Shown here piece by piece: positions 1 through 8,905 of a DNA stretch of 64,000 nucleotides. Position 1 is the stretch's first letter. Each line of letters opens with the position of its first letter. The position numbers were made by a program, and so were the translations under genes. The stretch spans positions 10,515 through 74,514 of the forward strand of contig CAXGUG010000004.1 of NCBI GenBank assembly GCA_964012715.1, written 5' to 3'. The DNA comes from UBA1479 sp964012715. GTDB taxonomy: Bacteria > Pseudomonadota > Alphaproteobacteria > Rhodospirillales > Casp-alpha2. The notes beneath the pieces are model-generated. The model was not told where the DNA came from, did no database searches, and saw only the letters and a program-made list of their open reading frames with translations.

Positions 1-1
1 G

Positions 2-391
2 GTCGGCGTATCGCGCACGTCCAAGACACCGACCAGCGTTTACCTTGCGAACCGGGGGCTGAAAACGGCGAACGTGCCGTTCGTACCCGGCGTGCCCCTG
101 CCCGACGATCTGTTCAAGTTGACCAATCCGTTGGTCGTCGGTTTGACCAAGGACCCCCGCCGTTTGGTCGAAATCCGCCGCCAGCGGTTGCGCTTGTTGG
201 ATCAGGATGAAAACACCGATTATGTCGACCTGGACATGGTGTCGAAGGAAATCACGGAAGCCCGCCGCGTTTTTTCCAAATACGAATGGCCGGTCATCAA
301 CGTGACTCGAAAGTCCATCGAGGAAACGGCGGCCAATGTGATTCAACTTTATAATCAGCGGCACGGTGCGGCCCTGACGCAGTCTTCATGA
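2..391 (+). CDS. ppsR: PPDK regulatory protein (DUF299), 3' part
   Basis: The gene enters from outside the window; the frame is open from base 2 and the last 129 codons are visible. The first residues contain GVSRTSKTPTS, the P-loop signature of the bifunctional kinase/pyrophosphorylase family that inactivates and reactivates pyruvate phosphate dikinase or PEP synthase through a threonine in the target. The following SVYLANRG, TANVPFVPG and the C-terminal VINVTRKSIEETA segments fit the family to its end. It would act in the cytoplasm at the pyruvate/PEP branch point. Its stop codon overlaps the maf start (ATGA). The sequence alone cannot say whether the target is PPDK or PEP synthase; PPDK is usual in alphaproteobacteria. 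Confidence 0.93.
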   Translation, partial: VGVSRTSKTPTSVYLANRGLKTANVPFVPGVPLPDDLFKLTNPLVVGLTKDPRRLVEIRRQRLRLLDQDENTDYVDLDMVSKEITEARRVFSKYEWPVINVTRKSIEETAANVIQLYNQRHGAALTQSS

Positions 392-1014
392 TCGAGACAG
401 CCGCCGCGCCGTCTTTGATCCTGGCATCGGGCAGCCGTGTTCGCGCCGATATCCTTGAAGGTGCGGGGTTGGCGTTCGAGATCGATCCGGCGGATGTGAA
501 TGAGCCGAAGATCGAGGCCGATTGCCGCGTCGCCGGTATGGAAACGCCGGAGGTTGCCGAAGCCTTGGCCTTGGCCAAGGCGACCCTTGTTTCCGCGCGC
601 CATCCGGGGAAATGGGTGATCGGCGCGGATCAAATGCTCGATCTTGATGGTATGTCATTGCGCAAACCCGTGGATCGGGCGGCGGCGGCGCAAACCCTGC
701 GCCAGCTATCGGGCCGGGACCATCGCCTGTTCGGGGCGGTGGTGATCGTTCGTGACGGCGCGGAGCTTTGGCGTCACGTTTCGACCGCGCATCTGATCAT
801 GCGCCCCCTGACCGAAGATGCGATTGCCGATTATTTGGATCGTGCCGGCGATGCGGTTCTGACGTCCGTCGGGGCGTACCAGCTAGAGGGTCTGGGTTCT
901 CAGTTGTTTGCCGATATCGATGGCGATTATTTCTCGATCTTGGGTTTGCCGTTGCTGTCCCTGCTGGATACGCTGCGGCGGTTGCATATTCCCGCGCCGG
1001 GCCTGTTGGCCTGA
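388..1014 (+). CDS. maf: Maf-family nucleoside triphosphate pyrophosphatase
   Basis: 208 residues, near the usual 190-210 of the family. The N-terminal LILASGSRVRADILEGAG matches the conserved LASxSxxRxxLL opening of Maf proteins, and VIGADQMLDLDG matches the VxxADT region, with Q-M in place of the common T-V. Maf proteins hydrolyse non-canonical or modified nucleoside triphosphates to monophosphates plus pyrophosphate and are linked to septum control in some bacteria. The gene starts inside the stop of the upstream PPDK regulator (ATGA), so the two are probably translationally coupled, and aroE follows 34 bases later. The ADQ variant suggests the YceF/alphaproteobacterial subgroup, so the substrate should not be assumed to be dTTP. 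Confidence 0.93.
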   Translation: MIETAAAPSLILASGSRVRADILEGAGLAFEIDPADVNEPKIEADCRVAGMETPEVAEALALAKATLVSARHPGKWVIGADQMLDLDGMSLRKPVDRAAAAQTLRQLSGRDHRLFGAVVIVRDGAELWRHVSTAHLIMRPLTEDAIADYLDRAGDAVLTSVGAYQLEGLGSQLFADIDGDYFSILGLPLLSLLDTLRRLHIPAPGLLA

Positions 1015-1048
1015 CCACCCGGCGCTTGGCGAACGACGGACGAAGACG

Positions 1049-1900
1049 ATGAGCATAACCGGAAAAGCGAAACTGGCAGGCGTGATGGGATGGCCGGTGG
1101 CCCATTCCTTGTCGCCGGTGTTGCATGGCCATTGGCTGGAAACGTTGGGGATCGACGGCGCTTATGTCCCCCTGCCCGTGGCGCCCGAGGATTTTGCCCA
1201 GGTTGTCGCCGCCCTGCCGAAAATGGGATTTCGCGGCGCCAATGTGACCGTGCCCCATAAAGAGGCGGCCCTAGCCGCCGTCGACGAGGCCGATGCCCTG
1301 GCCCGCCGGATCGGTGCGGTCAATACCATCATCGTCGGAGAAGACGGGCGGTTGTTCGGCACAAATACGGACGGCTTCGGTTTTCTGGAAAATCTGAAAG
1401 ACGGCGCGCCCGGATGGAACCCCCCCGCCGGACCGGCGGTCGTGCTTGGGGCCGGCGGTGCGGCGCGGGCGGTAATCGTCGCCTTGATCGACGCCGGGGT
1501 GCCGGAGATCCGCTTGCTCAACCGAACCCGCGAACGGGCTGAACGCCTGGCCGCCGAGTTGGGCGGCCCGATTGCCGTCGATGATTGGGATGATCGGGCG
1601 GCGCGACTGAACGGGGCCAATCTGTTGGTCAACACCACGACCCAGGGCATGACCGGCAAAGGCGTGCTTGAGATCGATTTATCGGCCTTGCCGGTGACGG
1701 CGCTGGTTAATGATATCGTCTACGTGCCGTTGGAAACGGATTTGCTGGCGGCTGCGCGGGCGCGCGGCAATCCCGTCGTCGACGGTTTGGGCATGTTGCT
1801 GCATCAGGCCCGGCCCGGGTTCGAAGCTTGGTTCGGCCAGGCCCCACAAGTCACGGGCGATTTGCGGGCGCGGATCCTCTCCCGCCTCGACGGCGGCTGA
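1049..1900 (+). CDS. aroE: Shikimate dehydrogenase
   Basis: 283 residues with the full AroE architecture. The N-terminal shikimate-binding half has GWPVAHSLSPVLHGHW and NVTVPHKEAA, including the catalytic lysine, followed by NTDGFGF with the catalytic aspartate. The Rossmann half has GAGGAARAV and the NRTRERAERL loop that selects NADPH. It reduces 3-dehydroshikimate to shikimate in the aromatic amino-acid pathway. The start at 1049 (MSITGKAKL) is chosen because it lies at the family's normal N terminus; the frame stays open further upstream, but that would overlap maf. coaE follows 15 bases after the stop in the same run. Confidence 0.96.
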   Translation: MSITGKAKLAGVMGWPVAHSLSPVLHGHWLETLGIDGAYVPLPVAPEDFAQVVAALPKMGFRGANVTVPHKEAALAAVDEADALARRIGAVNTIIVGEDGRLFGTNTDGFGFLENLKDGAPGWNPPAGPAVVLGAGGAARAVIVALIDAGVPEIRLLNRTRERAERLAAELGGPIAVDDWDDRAARLNGANLLVNTTTQGMTGKGVLEIDLSALPVTALVNDIVYVPLETDLLAAARARGNPVVDGLGMLLHQARPGFEAWFGQAPQVTGDLRARILSRLDGG

Positions 1901-1915
1901 CCGGGGCGTCGGGCG

Positions 1916-2551
1916 ATGTTCATCCTTGGCCTGACCGGCTCTATCGGCATGGGAAAATCGACCGCGGCGGCGCAACTCCGCCAACTGGGTTTACCGGTGC
2001 ACGATGCGGATGCCGCCGTACATCGCTTGACCGGGCGGGGCGGGGCCGCGGTCTCGGCGGTCGAAGCTGCTTTTCCCGGCGCGGTCAAGGATGGGGCGGT
2101 CGATCGCCAGGCCTTGGGCGCGCGGGTGTTGAACGACGATGCCGCGTTGAAGCGGCTGGAAGCGATCCTTCACCCCCTGGTTCGCCGGGCCGAATATCGA
2201 TTTCTTGCCGCCTGCGCGCGGCGTCATGCGCCGGTCGTGGTGTTGGACATCCCCTTATTGTTCGAAACCGGTGGCGATGCGCGTTGCGACGCGGTGTTGG
2301 TCGTTCATTGCCGCGACGCGATTCAACGCCGCCGTGTTCTGGCCCGACCCGGCATGACGCCTGAAAAATTCCAAGCCATACTTGACCGTCAGGTTCCGGC
2401 GCGGGAAAAGGTCTGGCTTGCCGATTTCGCGGTCAATACCGGGATCGGACGGGCACCGGCCTTGCGGCAATTGAAGGCGATCGTCAAACTGATCGCCGGA
2501 AACGAGACCAATCGTAAAGGACGGGTCTGGGGCCCCTCGCGTAACTGGTGA
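1916..2551 (+). CDS. coaE: Dephospho-CoA kinase
   Basis: 211 residues, typical for CoaE. The protein opens with FILGLTGSIGMGKST, the P-loop of the family, followed by VHDADAAVHRL in the substrate-binding part, and later VVVLDIPLLFETG, a hallmark of CoaE. It phosphorylates the 3'-hydroxyl of dephospho-CoA in the last step of coenzyme A synthesis. It sits between aroE and dnaQ, the aroE-coaE-dnaQ order seen in many alphaproteobacteria, so co-transcription is likely. Nothing is missing or truncated. Confidence 0.96.
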   Translation: MFILGLTGSIGMGKSTAAAQLRQLGLPVHDADAAVHRLTGRGGAAVSAVEAAFPGAVKDGAVDRQALGARVLNDDAALKRLEAILHPLVRRAEYRFLAACARRHAPVVVLDIPLLFETGGDARCDAVLVVHCRDAIQRRRVLARPGMTPEKFQAILDRQVPAREKVWLADFAVNTGIGRAPALRQLKAIVKLIAGNETNRKGRVWGPSRNW

Positions 2552-2597
2552 TCGGCTGATCGCCCTAATTTATCTGGGCAGGAACAGGAGAAACGCC

Positions 2598-3263
2598 ATG
2601 CGGGAAGTGGTGCTGGATACGGAAACGACCGGGCTTGATCCCCTAAGCGGGCATCGCATCGTCGAAATCGGCTGTATCGAATTGGTCAATCATCTGGCCA
2701 CCGGCGAGTCCTATCACCAGTACATCAACCCGGAACGGGACATGCCGATCGAGGCGTTCAACGTCCACGGTCTGTCGGAACAATTCCTGTCGGATTACCC
2801 GGTATTCGCCGACATCGCCGATGCCTTCGTCGATTTCGTCGGCGATGCGCCGTTGATCATCCATAACGCCACGTTCGACATGGGTTTCATCAATGCGGAA
2901 CTGGCGCGGCTCAAACGCCCGTCGATCCCGTTGGCGCAGGCGGTCGATACCGTCCCGATGGCGCGCAAACGTTTCCCCGGCGCGGGCGCCAGCCTGGATG
3001 CATTGTGTAAACGGTTCCAGATCGACATTTCCCACCGCGAACTGCACGGCGCGTTGAAGGATGCGCAGCTTCTGGCCGAGGTCTATCTGGAACTGATCGG
3101 CGGCCGTCAGCCCGATTTGGAACTGGCCGCGGAAGCGCAGGTCGATGCGGTGACGGTCGAGCGGGTCGTCCGCCCGCCACGCGCGCATGCGCCCCTCCCC
3201 GAAGAGGAGGCGGCGCATCAAGCGTTCATGGAAAAATTGTCGGACCCGGTCTGGGCCCGATAA
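2598..3263 (+). CDS. dnaQ: DNA polymerase III epsilon subunit (proofreading exonuclease)
   Basis: 221 residues, the length of the stand-alone epsilon subunit. The DEDDh exonuclease motifs are intact: VLDTETTGLDP (Exo I), HNATFDMGFINAEL (Exo II) and HGALKDAQLLAEVY (Exo III, with the catalytic His and Asp). Epsilon removes misincorporated nucleotides from the 3' end in the Pol III core. A good ribosome-binding site (CAGGAG, about 10 bases upstream) supports the start at 2598. The gene converges with secB, leaving only 18 bases between the two stop codons. Confidence 0.95.
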   Translation: MREVVLDTETTGLDPLSGHRIVEIGCIELVNHLATGESYHQYINPERDMPIEAFNVHGLSEQFLSDYPVFADIADAFVDFVGDAPLIIHNATFDMGFINAELARLKRPSIPLAQAVDTVPMARKRFPGAGASLDALCKRFQIDISHRELHGALKDAQLLAEVYLELIGGRQPDLELAAEAQVDAVTVERVVRPPRAHAPLPEEEAAHQAFMEKLSDPVWAR

Positions 3264-3281
3264 AAAGCGGGGAAGGCGGCC

Positions 3282-3773
3282 TTAGGCCGTGCCGCCCCGG
3301 GCCTGCGTCTGCAGCTTGCCGACGTTTTCCTGATACAAAGCCGCGAAATCGATCGGGCCAAGGATCAACGGCTGGAAACCGCCGTCGCGGGTCACGTCCG
3401 ACAGGATCGCACGGGCGAACGGGAACATCAGGCGCGGGCATTCGACGAACAGCATCGGCGCGCGATGCTGTTCCGGCACACGCAGCGTGAACAGGCCGGC
3501 GTATTTCAGCTCGACGATATAAGCGACCTGGCCGTTGACCTTGCTCTCGGCCTTGATGTCCAGGACGGTTTCGAACACGTCTTCCGCCAGACCTTCGACC
3601 TGAACGTCCAGGTTCAGGTTCATTTCCGGCTGGCCTTTCGGCGCTTCCAGGAAGACTTGCGGCGCGCCCGGCACCTCGAAGGACAAATCCTTGATGTATT
3701 GACCGTGGATGACCAGGGGAACCTGATCGCCTTCTTTGACTTCGTCCGTGCCGCCGATGATTTCGTCGCTCAT
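3282..3773 (-). CDS. secB: Protein-export chaperone SecB
   Basis: 163 residues. The ATG at 3773 (MSDEIIGG) is preceded by a clear GGGAG ribosome-binding site, although the frame is open further upstream. Family hallmarks are VIHGQYIKDLSFEVPGAP, the LNLDVQVEG strand and ILSDVTRDGGFQPLILGPIDFAALY near the C terminus. SecB is a tetrameric cytoplasmic chaperone that keeps preproteins unfolded and hands them to SecA. It is downstream of fxsA on the same strand with a 76-base gap and converges on dnaQ, a conserved alphaproteobacterial arrangement. Confidence 0.96.
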   Translation of the reverse strand: MSDEIIGGTDEVKEGDQVPLVIHGQYIKDLSFEVPGAPQVFLEAPKGQPEMNLNLDVQVEGLAEDVFETVLDIKAESKVNGQVAYIVELKYAGLFTLRVPEQHRAPMLFVECPRLMFPFARAILSDVTRDGGFQPLILGPIDFAALYQENVGKLQTQARGGTA

Positions 3774-3849
3774 GAGTATCTCCCTGTAAAAGGCGGATTG
3801 CTGGCTACCATGTATCGGATTGTGGAACAACCGCCAAGGGTTTCGCCGA

Positions 3850-4422
3850 CTATTGGTCGCCGCGCCTGTTCTGATCCGGTTTGCCGGAAATCGCGGGGGC
3901 CTCGGGGTCGATTTCTTCGAAATCGCCGTCGATAACGGTTCCGCCGTTGGCTCTGTTGCCGGGCCCGTAATGTTGTTCGGTGCGATAGGCATAATCCCCA
4001 TCGGGGCCCGATCCCATGCCGGCGGTCGAAACGTGAACCTGACCGCGGCTCAGGACATATTGCCCGATGGCCCGGGCGGCGGCGGCGCGAAACGGCGGGA
4101 TGAACAACAGGAACCCGAAGGCGTCGGTCATGAATCCGGGCGTCAACAACAGCGCCCCCGCCATCAACAGGCACAGACCGTCGAACATTTCCTGCACCGG
4201 AATGCGGTTCTGGGCCAGGTTTTCCTGAACCCGGCGCAAAGTCCCCAAACCCTGTTGGCGTAACAGGGCCGTGCCCAGGAATGCGGTCAAAATGACCACG
4301 GCCAGGGTCGGCCAAAGGCCGATCAGCCCCCCGACCTGAACGAACAAGCCGATTTCGATGATCGGTACGGCGATAAACAGCAACAGAATGATCAAGGCCA
4401 CGGGTTGTACTTCTTCCCTCAT
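3850..4422 (-). CDS. fxsA: FxsA-family membrane protein
   Basis: 190 residues. FxsA proteins are small inner-membrane proteins; in E. coli, overproduction relieves phage T7 exclusion by F plasmid, and the native role is unclear. The N terminus has two hydrophobic helices (about residues 8-30 and 34-50) with the family pattern IAVPIIEIGLFVQVGG and LTAFLGTALLRQQGL. A third hydrophobic stretch (LCLLMAGALLLTPGFMTDAFG) is the most conserved family motif. The C terminus is hydrophilic and acidic and ends in a short basic run. The gene is divergent from the Tim44-domain gene across 212 bases and precedes secB. No strong ribosome-binding site is visible. Confidence 0.9.
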   Translation of the reverse strand: MREEVQPVALIILLLFIAVPIIEIGLFVQVGGLIGLWPTLAVVILTAFLGTALLRQQGLGTLRRVQENLAQNRIPVQEMFDGLCLLMAGALLLTPGFMTDAFGFLLFIPPFRAAAARAIGQYVLSRGQVHVSTAGMGSGPDGDYAYRTEQHYGPGNRANGGTVIDGDFEEIDPEAPAISGKPDQNRRGDQ

Positions 4423-4634
4423 ACGATTATGTCAGGACCCAAATGCGTTAACCGGCGTTGCGCCGGGTTTTGGGCTTTGCTGGACCTGGAACCGGGGAGC
4501 AGCTAACCTTGCGCCGCAAAGGGACGCGTTGAAAGTTAAACCACGGGTGCCGATGGCGGGTCCAGCCGCTGCGGCGTTCCGAACCCGACCGCACTGTCGC
4601 GGGATGGGTTTGAACAAAAGGTCCGGGAATAAAT

Positions 4635-5339
4635 ATGGGCGGCGGTTTCCAGTTTATCGACATTATTTTGATCGCCATGGTCGCGGCGTTCTTCGTGCTG
4701 CGCCTGCGCAGCGTGTTGGGGCGGCGCGACGGCCATGACGGCAGCGGGCATCGTGACCCGTTCAAACCGGTGTCGCCGGATGCCGCCAACAACGATGGCG
4801 AGGACAACGTGATCTCCCTGCCCGACCGCCAGGCCGACGACGCCGAGGCGGCCAAGGCCGACCCCAATGCCTTCGCCACCGAAGGCACGGTCGAAAACGG
4901 CCTGGTGCAGATCCGCGTCGCCGATCCCGATTTCGATCCCACCGAATTCCTGGCGGGCGCGCGTGTCGCGTTCGAAATGATCCTCGACGCTTATGCCGCC
5001 GGCGACCGCAAGACCCTGCAGTCCCTGTTGGACGATGGTGTCTACGCCGGGTTCGAAGCCGCGATCCGCGATCGCGAAGAACACGGCATGACGGTCGAAG
5101 ATACGCTGGTCGGCATCAAGGCCTCGGACATCGTCGAAGCCTACATGGAAGGCCGCGTCGCCAACATCACGGTCAAGTTCGTGACCGAACAGGTGAACGT
5201 GACACGCGATGCCGAAGGCATGGTCGCCGAAGGCAACCCGAACGAAGTCATCACCATCACCGATTTCTGGACCTTTGCCCGCGATACCAAGGCCCGCGAC
5301 CCCAACTGGCTGTTGGTCGCGACCCATAGCGCCGATTAG
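4635..5339 (+). CDS. Tim44/TimA-domain membrane-anchored protein
   Basis: 234 residues. One N-terminal transmembrane helix (FIDIILIAMVAAFFVLRL, about residues 6-24) leads into a charged linker and then a Tim44-like domain from about residue 95, recognised by FLAGARVAFEMILDAYAAGD and a C-terminal ITDFWTFARD ending in WLLVATHSAD. The fold is shared with mitochondrial Tim44, a translocase component. In alphaproteobacteria these are membrane-anchored proteins of poorly defined role, probably in protein interaction at the inner membrane. mltA follows after 6 bases. The gene is divergent from fxsA-secB, and its proximity to secB echoes an export theme, though that is only inference. Confidence 0.9.
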   Translation: MGGGFQFIDIILIAMVAAFFVLRLRSVLGRRDGHDGSGHRDPFKPVSPDAANNDGEDNVISLPDRQADDAEAAKADPNAFATEGTVENGLVQIRVADPDFDPTEFLAGARVAFEMILDAYAAGDRKTLQSLLDDGVYAGFEAAIRDREEHGMTVEDTLVGIKASDIVEAYMEGRVANITVKFVTEQVNVTRDAEGMVAEGNPNEVITITDFWTFARDTKARDPNWLLVATHSAD

Positions 5340-5345
5340 GGACGC

Positions 5346-6581
5346 ATGACGGGGGCGAATTCCTATCACCGTTTGGCCCGCGTCGGGGCGTTTGCCCTGG
5401 CGATCGTGGCGTCGGGCCTGTTGGCCGGTTGCGGCGCCATCGACCGCGCCTTGCCCGCCGGTGATTACCAGCCGCCGGAAAAAGCCACGCCGCAGCTGAC
5501 CCTGGAACCTGCCGAATTCAAGACTTTGCCCGGCTGGCGCGCCGATGTGCTTTCCGACGGCATTGCGGCGTTTTTGGCATCTTGCCCGGTTATCGCCAAG
5601 AAGCCCGCCGATCAAATGCTCGGCTACCTGCCGGAACACGGCACCATGGGTGACCTGCAGCGCATCTGCACCGAGGCGGCTGGCCTGAACACAAAAAGCG
5701 CCGTGCAGCTTCAATTCTTTATCGAACGGAATTTCCGGCCCTACCGCGCCCGCGACGGGCAGCAGGAAACCGGCAAGTTTACCGGCTATTACGAACCCTT
5801 GTTGCGCGGCAGCTGGCAGCCGGACGGGCGATATCGTTATCCGGTTTATTCCCGCCCGCGCGACATCGTGGTGGTCGAGCTTGAAAAGTTCGATCCGGAT
5901 AAACGCGGCGAACAACTGGCCGGGCGTTTGGTCGGTGATCGTCTGGTCCCCTATTTCGACCGGCGCGAAATCAACGACGGGGCGCTGCGCGGCCGCCAGC
6001 TTGAAATCCTTTGGGTTAACAGCGCCGTCGATTTGTTCTTCTTGCATGTTCAGGGTTCGGGCCGGGTGTTGATGCCCGACGGCAGCTATGTGCGCTTGGC
6101 CTTTTCCGGTCGCAACGGGCACCGTTATTCGTCGATTGGGCGCGAATTGGTCGCCCAGGGCGTGATGAAATTACAGGACGTCAACCTGCCCAGCCTGCGC
6201 GCCTGGATGATGGCCAATCCGCTGGCCGCCGAACAGCTGATGCAGAAGAACAAGTCCTACATCTTTTTCCGGGTCGAACCGGAAGACGCGGTCAAGGGCG
6301 CGATGGGCGTGGCCCTGACGGCGGGGCGGTCCCTGGCGGTCGACCCCAAATTCATCCCGCTGGGTCTGCCGTTGTGGCTGACGACCACCGACCCGCTGGA
6401 TCCCAAAAATCAAAAGCCGCTGACCCGGATGATGGTCGCGCAGGATACGGGCTCCGCCATCAAGGGCGTGATCCGGGGCGATGTGTTCTGGGGCTTCGGG
6501 CCCGAGGCCGAGGCCCGCGCCGGGATGATGAACGAAACCGGTACCTACTACCTGTTGTTGCCGCGCACGTCGCAGCCCTGA
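5346..6581 (+). CDS. mltA: Membrane-bound lytic murein transglycosylase A (lipoprotein)
   Basis: 411 residues. The signal sequence ends in the lipobox LLAGC (Cys at about residue 28), so the protein is probably an outer-membrane lipoprotein. MltA-domain motifs include GKFTGYYEPLLRG and FFLHVQGSGRVLMPDG, and the C-terminal 3D domain carries the catalytic aspartate in MVAQDTGSAIKGVIRGDVFW. It cleaves the MurNAc-GlcNAc bond and forms 1,6-anhydromuropeptides. A ribosome-binding site (TAGGGA) sits between the Tim44-protein stop and this ATG, so the two genes are probably one transcript. An AmpG-like carrier at 43966 could re-import the products. Confidence 0.95.
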   Translation: MTGANSYHRLARVGAFALAIVASGLLAGCGAIDRALPAGDYQPPEKATPQLTLEPAEFKTLPGWRADVLSDGIAAFLASCPVIAKKPADQMLGYLPEHGTMGDLQRICTEAAGLNTKSAVQLQFFIERNFRPYRARDGQQETGKFTGYYEPLLRGSWQPDGRYRYPVYSRPRDIVVVELEKFDPDKRGEQLAGRLVGDRLVPYFDRREINDGALRGRQLEILWVNSAVDLFFLHVQGSGRVLMPDGSYVRLAFSGRNGHRYSSIGRELVAQGVMKLQDVNLPSLRAWMMANPLAAEQLMQKNKSYIFFRVEPEDAVKGAMGVALTAGRSLAVDPKFIPLGLPLWLTTTDPLDPKNQKPLTRMMVAQDTGSAIKGVIRGDVFWGFGPEAEARAGMMNETGTYYLLLPRTSQP

Positions 6582-6659
6582 TTTCAATTAAATCGGCCTG
6601 GGTAACAGGCTTTCGTTGCGTCTTGTCATTCCGGGCGCGAACCCGCATTCTTGCCCCCC

Positions 6660-7463
6660 ATGACCGAGGAAACGCCCCCCCCTGCCGGACCTGCGGAAAA
6701 ACCGTGCGTCGGCCTGTTCGCCACCTGTCTGGTCGATTTGATGCGGCCCAGCGTCGGCTTCGCCACCGTCCAATTGTTGGAGGCGGCGGGCTGCGACGTG
6801 TCCGTGCCGATGGCCCAGACCTGCTGCGGCCAACCGGCTTATAATTCCGGTGATTCCGCCGATGCCCGCGACATCGCCCGCAACGTGATCCAGGAATTCG
6901 AAGGCTTCGATTATGTCGTCGCGCCCTCGGGCAGTTGCGCCGGGATGATCGCTCACCACTATCCGCGCCTGTTCGAAAACGACGCGGCCTGGCGGGCGCG
7001 GGCCGAAGCCCTGGCCGCCAAGACGCATGAGCTGATGTCGTTCCTGGTCGACGTGATGAAGGCTGACCTCTCGCCGCCGGACCTGAACGCGATGGTCACC
7101 TATCACGACAGCTGTTCGGGTCTGCGCGAACTGGGCGTCAAACAGCAGCCCCGCGATCTGCTGGCCAAGGTCGGCGGCCTGACCCTGGTCGAGGGCGAGA
7201 TCCCCGAAACCTGCTGCGGCTTCGGCGGGCTGTTTTGCGTCAAATACCCGGACATTTCCGAAAAGATGGTCGACACCAAATCGGACGACATCGAAAAGAC
7301 CGGGGCCGATATGGTCCTGGCCGGTGATCTGGGTTGTTTGATGAACATGGCCGGGCGGCTCAAGCGCCGGGGCGCCAATGTTCAGGCCCGCCACGTCGCC
7401 GAGGTTCTGGCCGGGATGACCGACACCCCCGCCATCGGTGAAGGTGAAGAGGAGACGGCGTGA
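6660..7463 (+). CDS. lutA: L-lactate oxidation complex subunit LutA/LldE (CCG-domain protein)
   Basis: 267 residues from the ATG at 6660; a TTG three codons earlier is also possible. It has the two cysteine-rich CCG repeats of the family: MAQTCCGQPAYNSG with an upstream GLFATCLVD, and ETCCGFGGLFCVKYPD with an upstream YHDSCSGLRELG. These bind iron-sulfur or heterodisulfide-type clusters. LutABC is an NAD-independent, respiration-linked L-lactate utilisation complex in the cytoplasm or at the membrane. The end overlaps lutB by one base (stop TGA 7461-7463, start ATG 7463), and the three genes form a tight operon. Confidence 0.93.
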   Translation: MTEETPPPAGPAEKPCVGLFATCLVDLMRPSVGFATVQLLEAAGCDVSVPMAQTCCGQPAYNSGDSADARDIARNVIQEFEGFDYVVAPSGSCAGMIAHHYPRLFENDAAWRARAEALAAKTHELMSFLVDVMKADLSPPDLNAMVTYHDSCSGLRELGVKQQPRDLLAKVGGLTLVEGEIPETCCGFGGLFCVKYPDISEKMVDTKSDDIEKTGADMVLAGDLGCLMNMAGRLKRRGANVQARHVAEVLAGMTDTPAIGEGEEETA

Positions 7464-8905
7464 TGGAAGCTCAAACCCGTCGCTTCAAAACCAACGCCCG
7501 CGAGGCCATGGCCGACGGCCAATTGGCCGAAGCCCTGACCCGCCTGGGACAGGGCTTTCCCCTGCGCCGGGCCGAAGCGGTCGAACGCCTGCCGGAATTC
7601 GATGCCCTGCGCGACGCGGCCAAGGCGATCAAGGATCACACTCTGGCCCATCTGGATTTGTATCTGGAACAATACGAAGCCCGCGTGACCGAAGCGGGCG
7701 GTCATGTCCATTGGTGCCGCACGGCCCAGGACGCGCGCGAAAAGATCCTGGAAATCTGCCGCAGCGTGAATGCCCGCACGGTGACCAAATCGAAATCGAT
7801 GATCGGCGAGGAAATCGCCATCAACGATTTTCTGGAAGAAAACGGCGTTGCCCCGGTCGAAACCGATTTGGGCGAATACATCATCCAGCTGCGCAAGGAG
7901 CCGCCGTCGCACATCATCGCCCCGGCGGTGCATCTGAACAAAGGCCAGGTCGAGGAAACCTTCCGCGAGGCCCATCGCGAATTGGACCCGGCCCGCGATC
8001 TGGAAGACCCCCGCTCCTTGTTGGAAGAAGCGCGGGTCGAGCTGCGCGAAAAATTCCTGACCGCCGACGTAGGCCTGACCGGGGCCAATTTCCTGATCGC
8101 CGAAACGGGGACCAACGTTTTGGTCACCAACGAAGGCAACGCGGACCTGACTTATTCCCTGCCGCGCATCCATATCGTGATCGCCAGTCTGGAAAAGGTC
8201 ATCCCCACCCTGGAGGACACGGCGACGGTGCTGCGCGTGCTGGCCCGGTCCGGCACGGGGCAGGACATCACCGTCTACACCACCTTCTGCACCGGGCCGA
8301 AACGCCCAGACGATTTGGAGGGGCCCGAGGAATACCACGTCGTCCTGTTGGACAACGGGCGCACAGACCTGGTCGGCACCGAGTTTCAGGAAATGCTCCG
8401 CTGTATCCGTTGCGGCTCCTGTCTCAACCATTGCCCGGTCTATCAATCGATCGGCGGCCATGCCTATGGCTGGGTTTATTCGGGGCCGATGGGCGCGGTG
8501 CTGATTCCCGGCCTGATCGGGATTCACGAAGCGGGCGACCTGCCCAATGCCTCGACCCTGTGCGGAAAGTGCGAGACGGTCTGCCCGATGCGCATTCCCC
8601 TGCCCCGTATGCTGCGGGCTTGGCGCGAACGGCAATTCCAGCGCAAGGGCAATTCGACGGCGGCGCGCTGGGGCCTTGGTCTTTGGGCTTGGCTGGCCAA
8701 GCGGCCCCGATTGTACCGCGCCGTGACCGGCCCGATGATGACGGCGCTGGCGATCTTGGGTCGGCGCAAGGGGCGGTTCCGGCGCATGCCCCTGGCGGGC
8801 GGATGGACCGGTCCGCGCGACCTGCCCGCCCCCCAGGGCGACAGCTTTATTTCGCAATATCACAAGGGACCTGTCGGGGCCGTGGTTCGGGGCGGCAAAT
8901 CATGA
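7463..8905 (+). CDS. lutB: L-lactate oxidation iron-sulfur subunit LutB/LldF
   Basis: 480 residues from the ATG at 7463; GTG 7460 is an alternative, but the GAAGAGGAGA ribosome-binding site is better spaced for 7463. The N-terminal two thirds is a LutB-type LUD domain with SKSMIGEEIAINDFLEENG and GANFLIAETGTNVLVTNEGN. The C-terminal part carries two 4Fe-4S motifs, CIRCGSCLNHCPVY (about residue 313) and CGKCETVCPM (about residue 370). It passes electrons from lactate oxidation. It overlaps lutC by 4 bases (ATGA), which suggests coupled translation. Confidence 0.94.
   Translation: MEAQTRRFKTNAREAMADGQLAEALTRLGQGFPLRRAEAVERLPEFDALRDAAKAIKDHTLAHLDLYLEQYEARVTEAGGHVHWCRTAQDAREKILEICRSVNARTVTKSKSMIGEEIAINDFLEENGVAPVETDLGEYIIQLRKEPPSHIIAPAVHLNKGQVEETFREAHRELDPARDLEDPRSLLEEARVELREKFLTADVGLTGANFLIAETGTNVLVTNEGNADLTYSLPRIHIVIASLEKVIPTLEDTATVLRVLARSGTGQDITVYTTFCTGPKRPDDLEGPEEYHVVLLDNGRTDLVGTEFQEMLRCIRCGSCLNHCPVYQSIGGHAYGWVYSGPMGAVLIPGLIGIHEAGDLPNASTLCGKCETVCPMRIPLPRMLRAWRERQFQRKGNSTAARWGLGLWAWLAKRPRLYRAVTGPMMTALAILGRRKGRFRRMPLAGGWTGPRDLPAPQGDSFISQYHKGPVGAVVRGGKS

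Noticed and set aside
3271..3289. CGGCC-TTA-GGCCG hairpin between dnaQ and secB
   Set aside because: Stem of only 5 base pairs without a T-run and overlapping the secB stop; too weak to call a terminator.
4452..4470. CCGGCG-TTG-CGCCGG hairpin followed by GTTTTG
   Set aside because: It lies between the divergent fxsA and Tim44-protein genes, where no transcript should end; only six base pairs.
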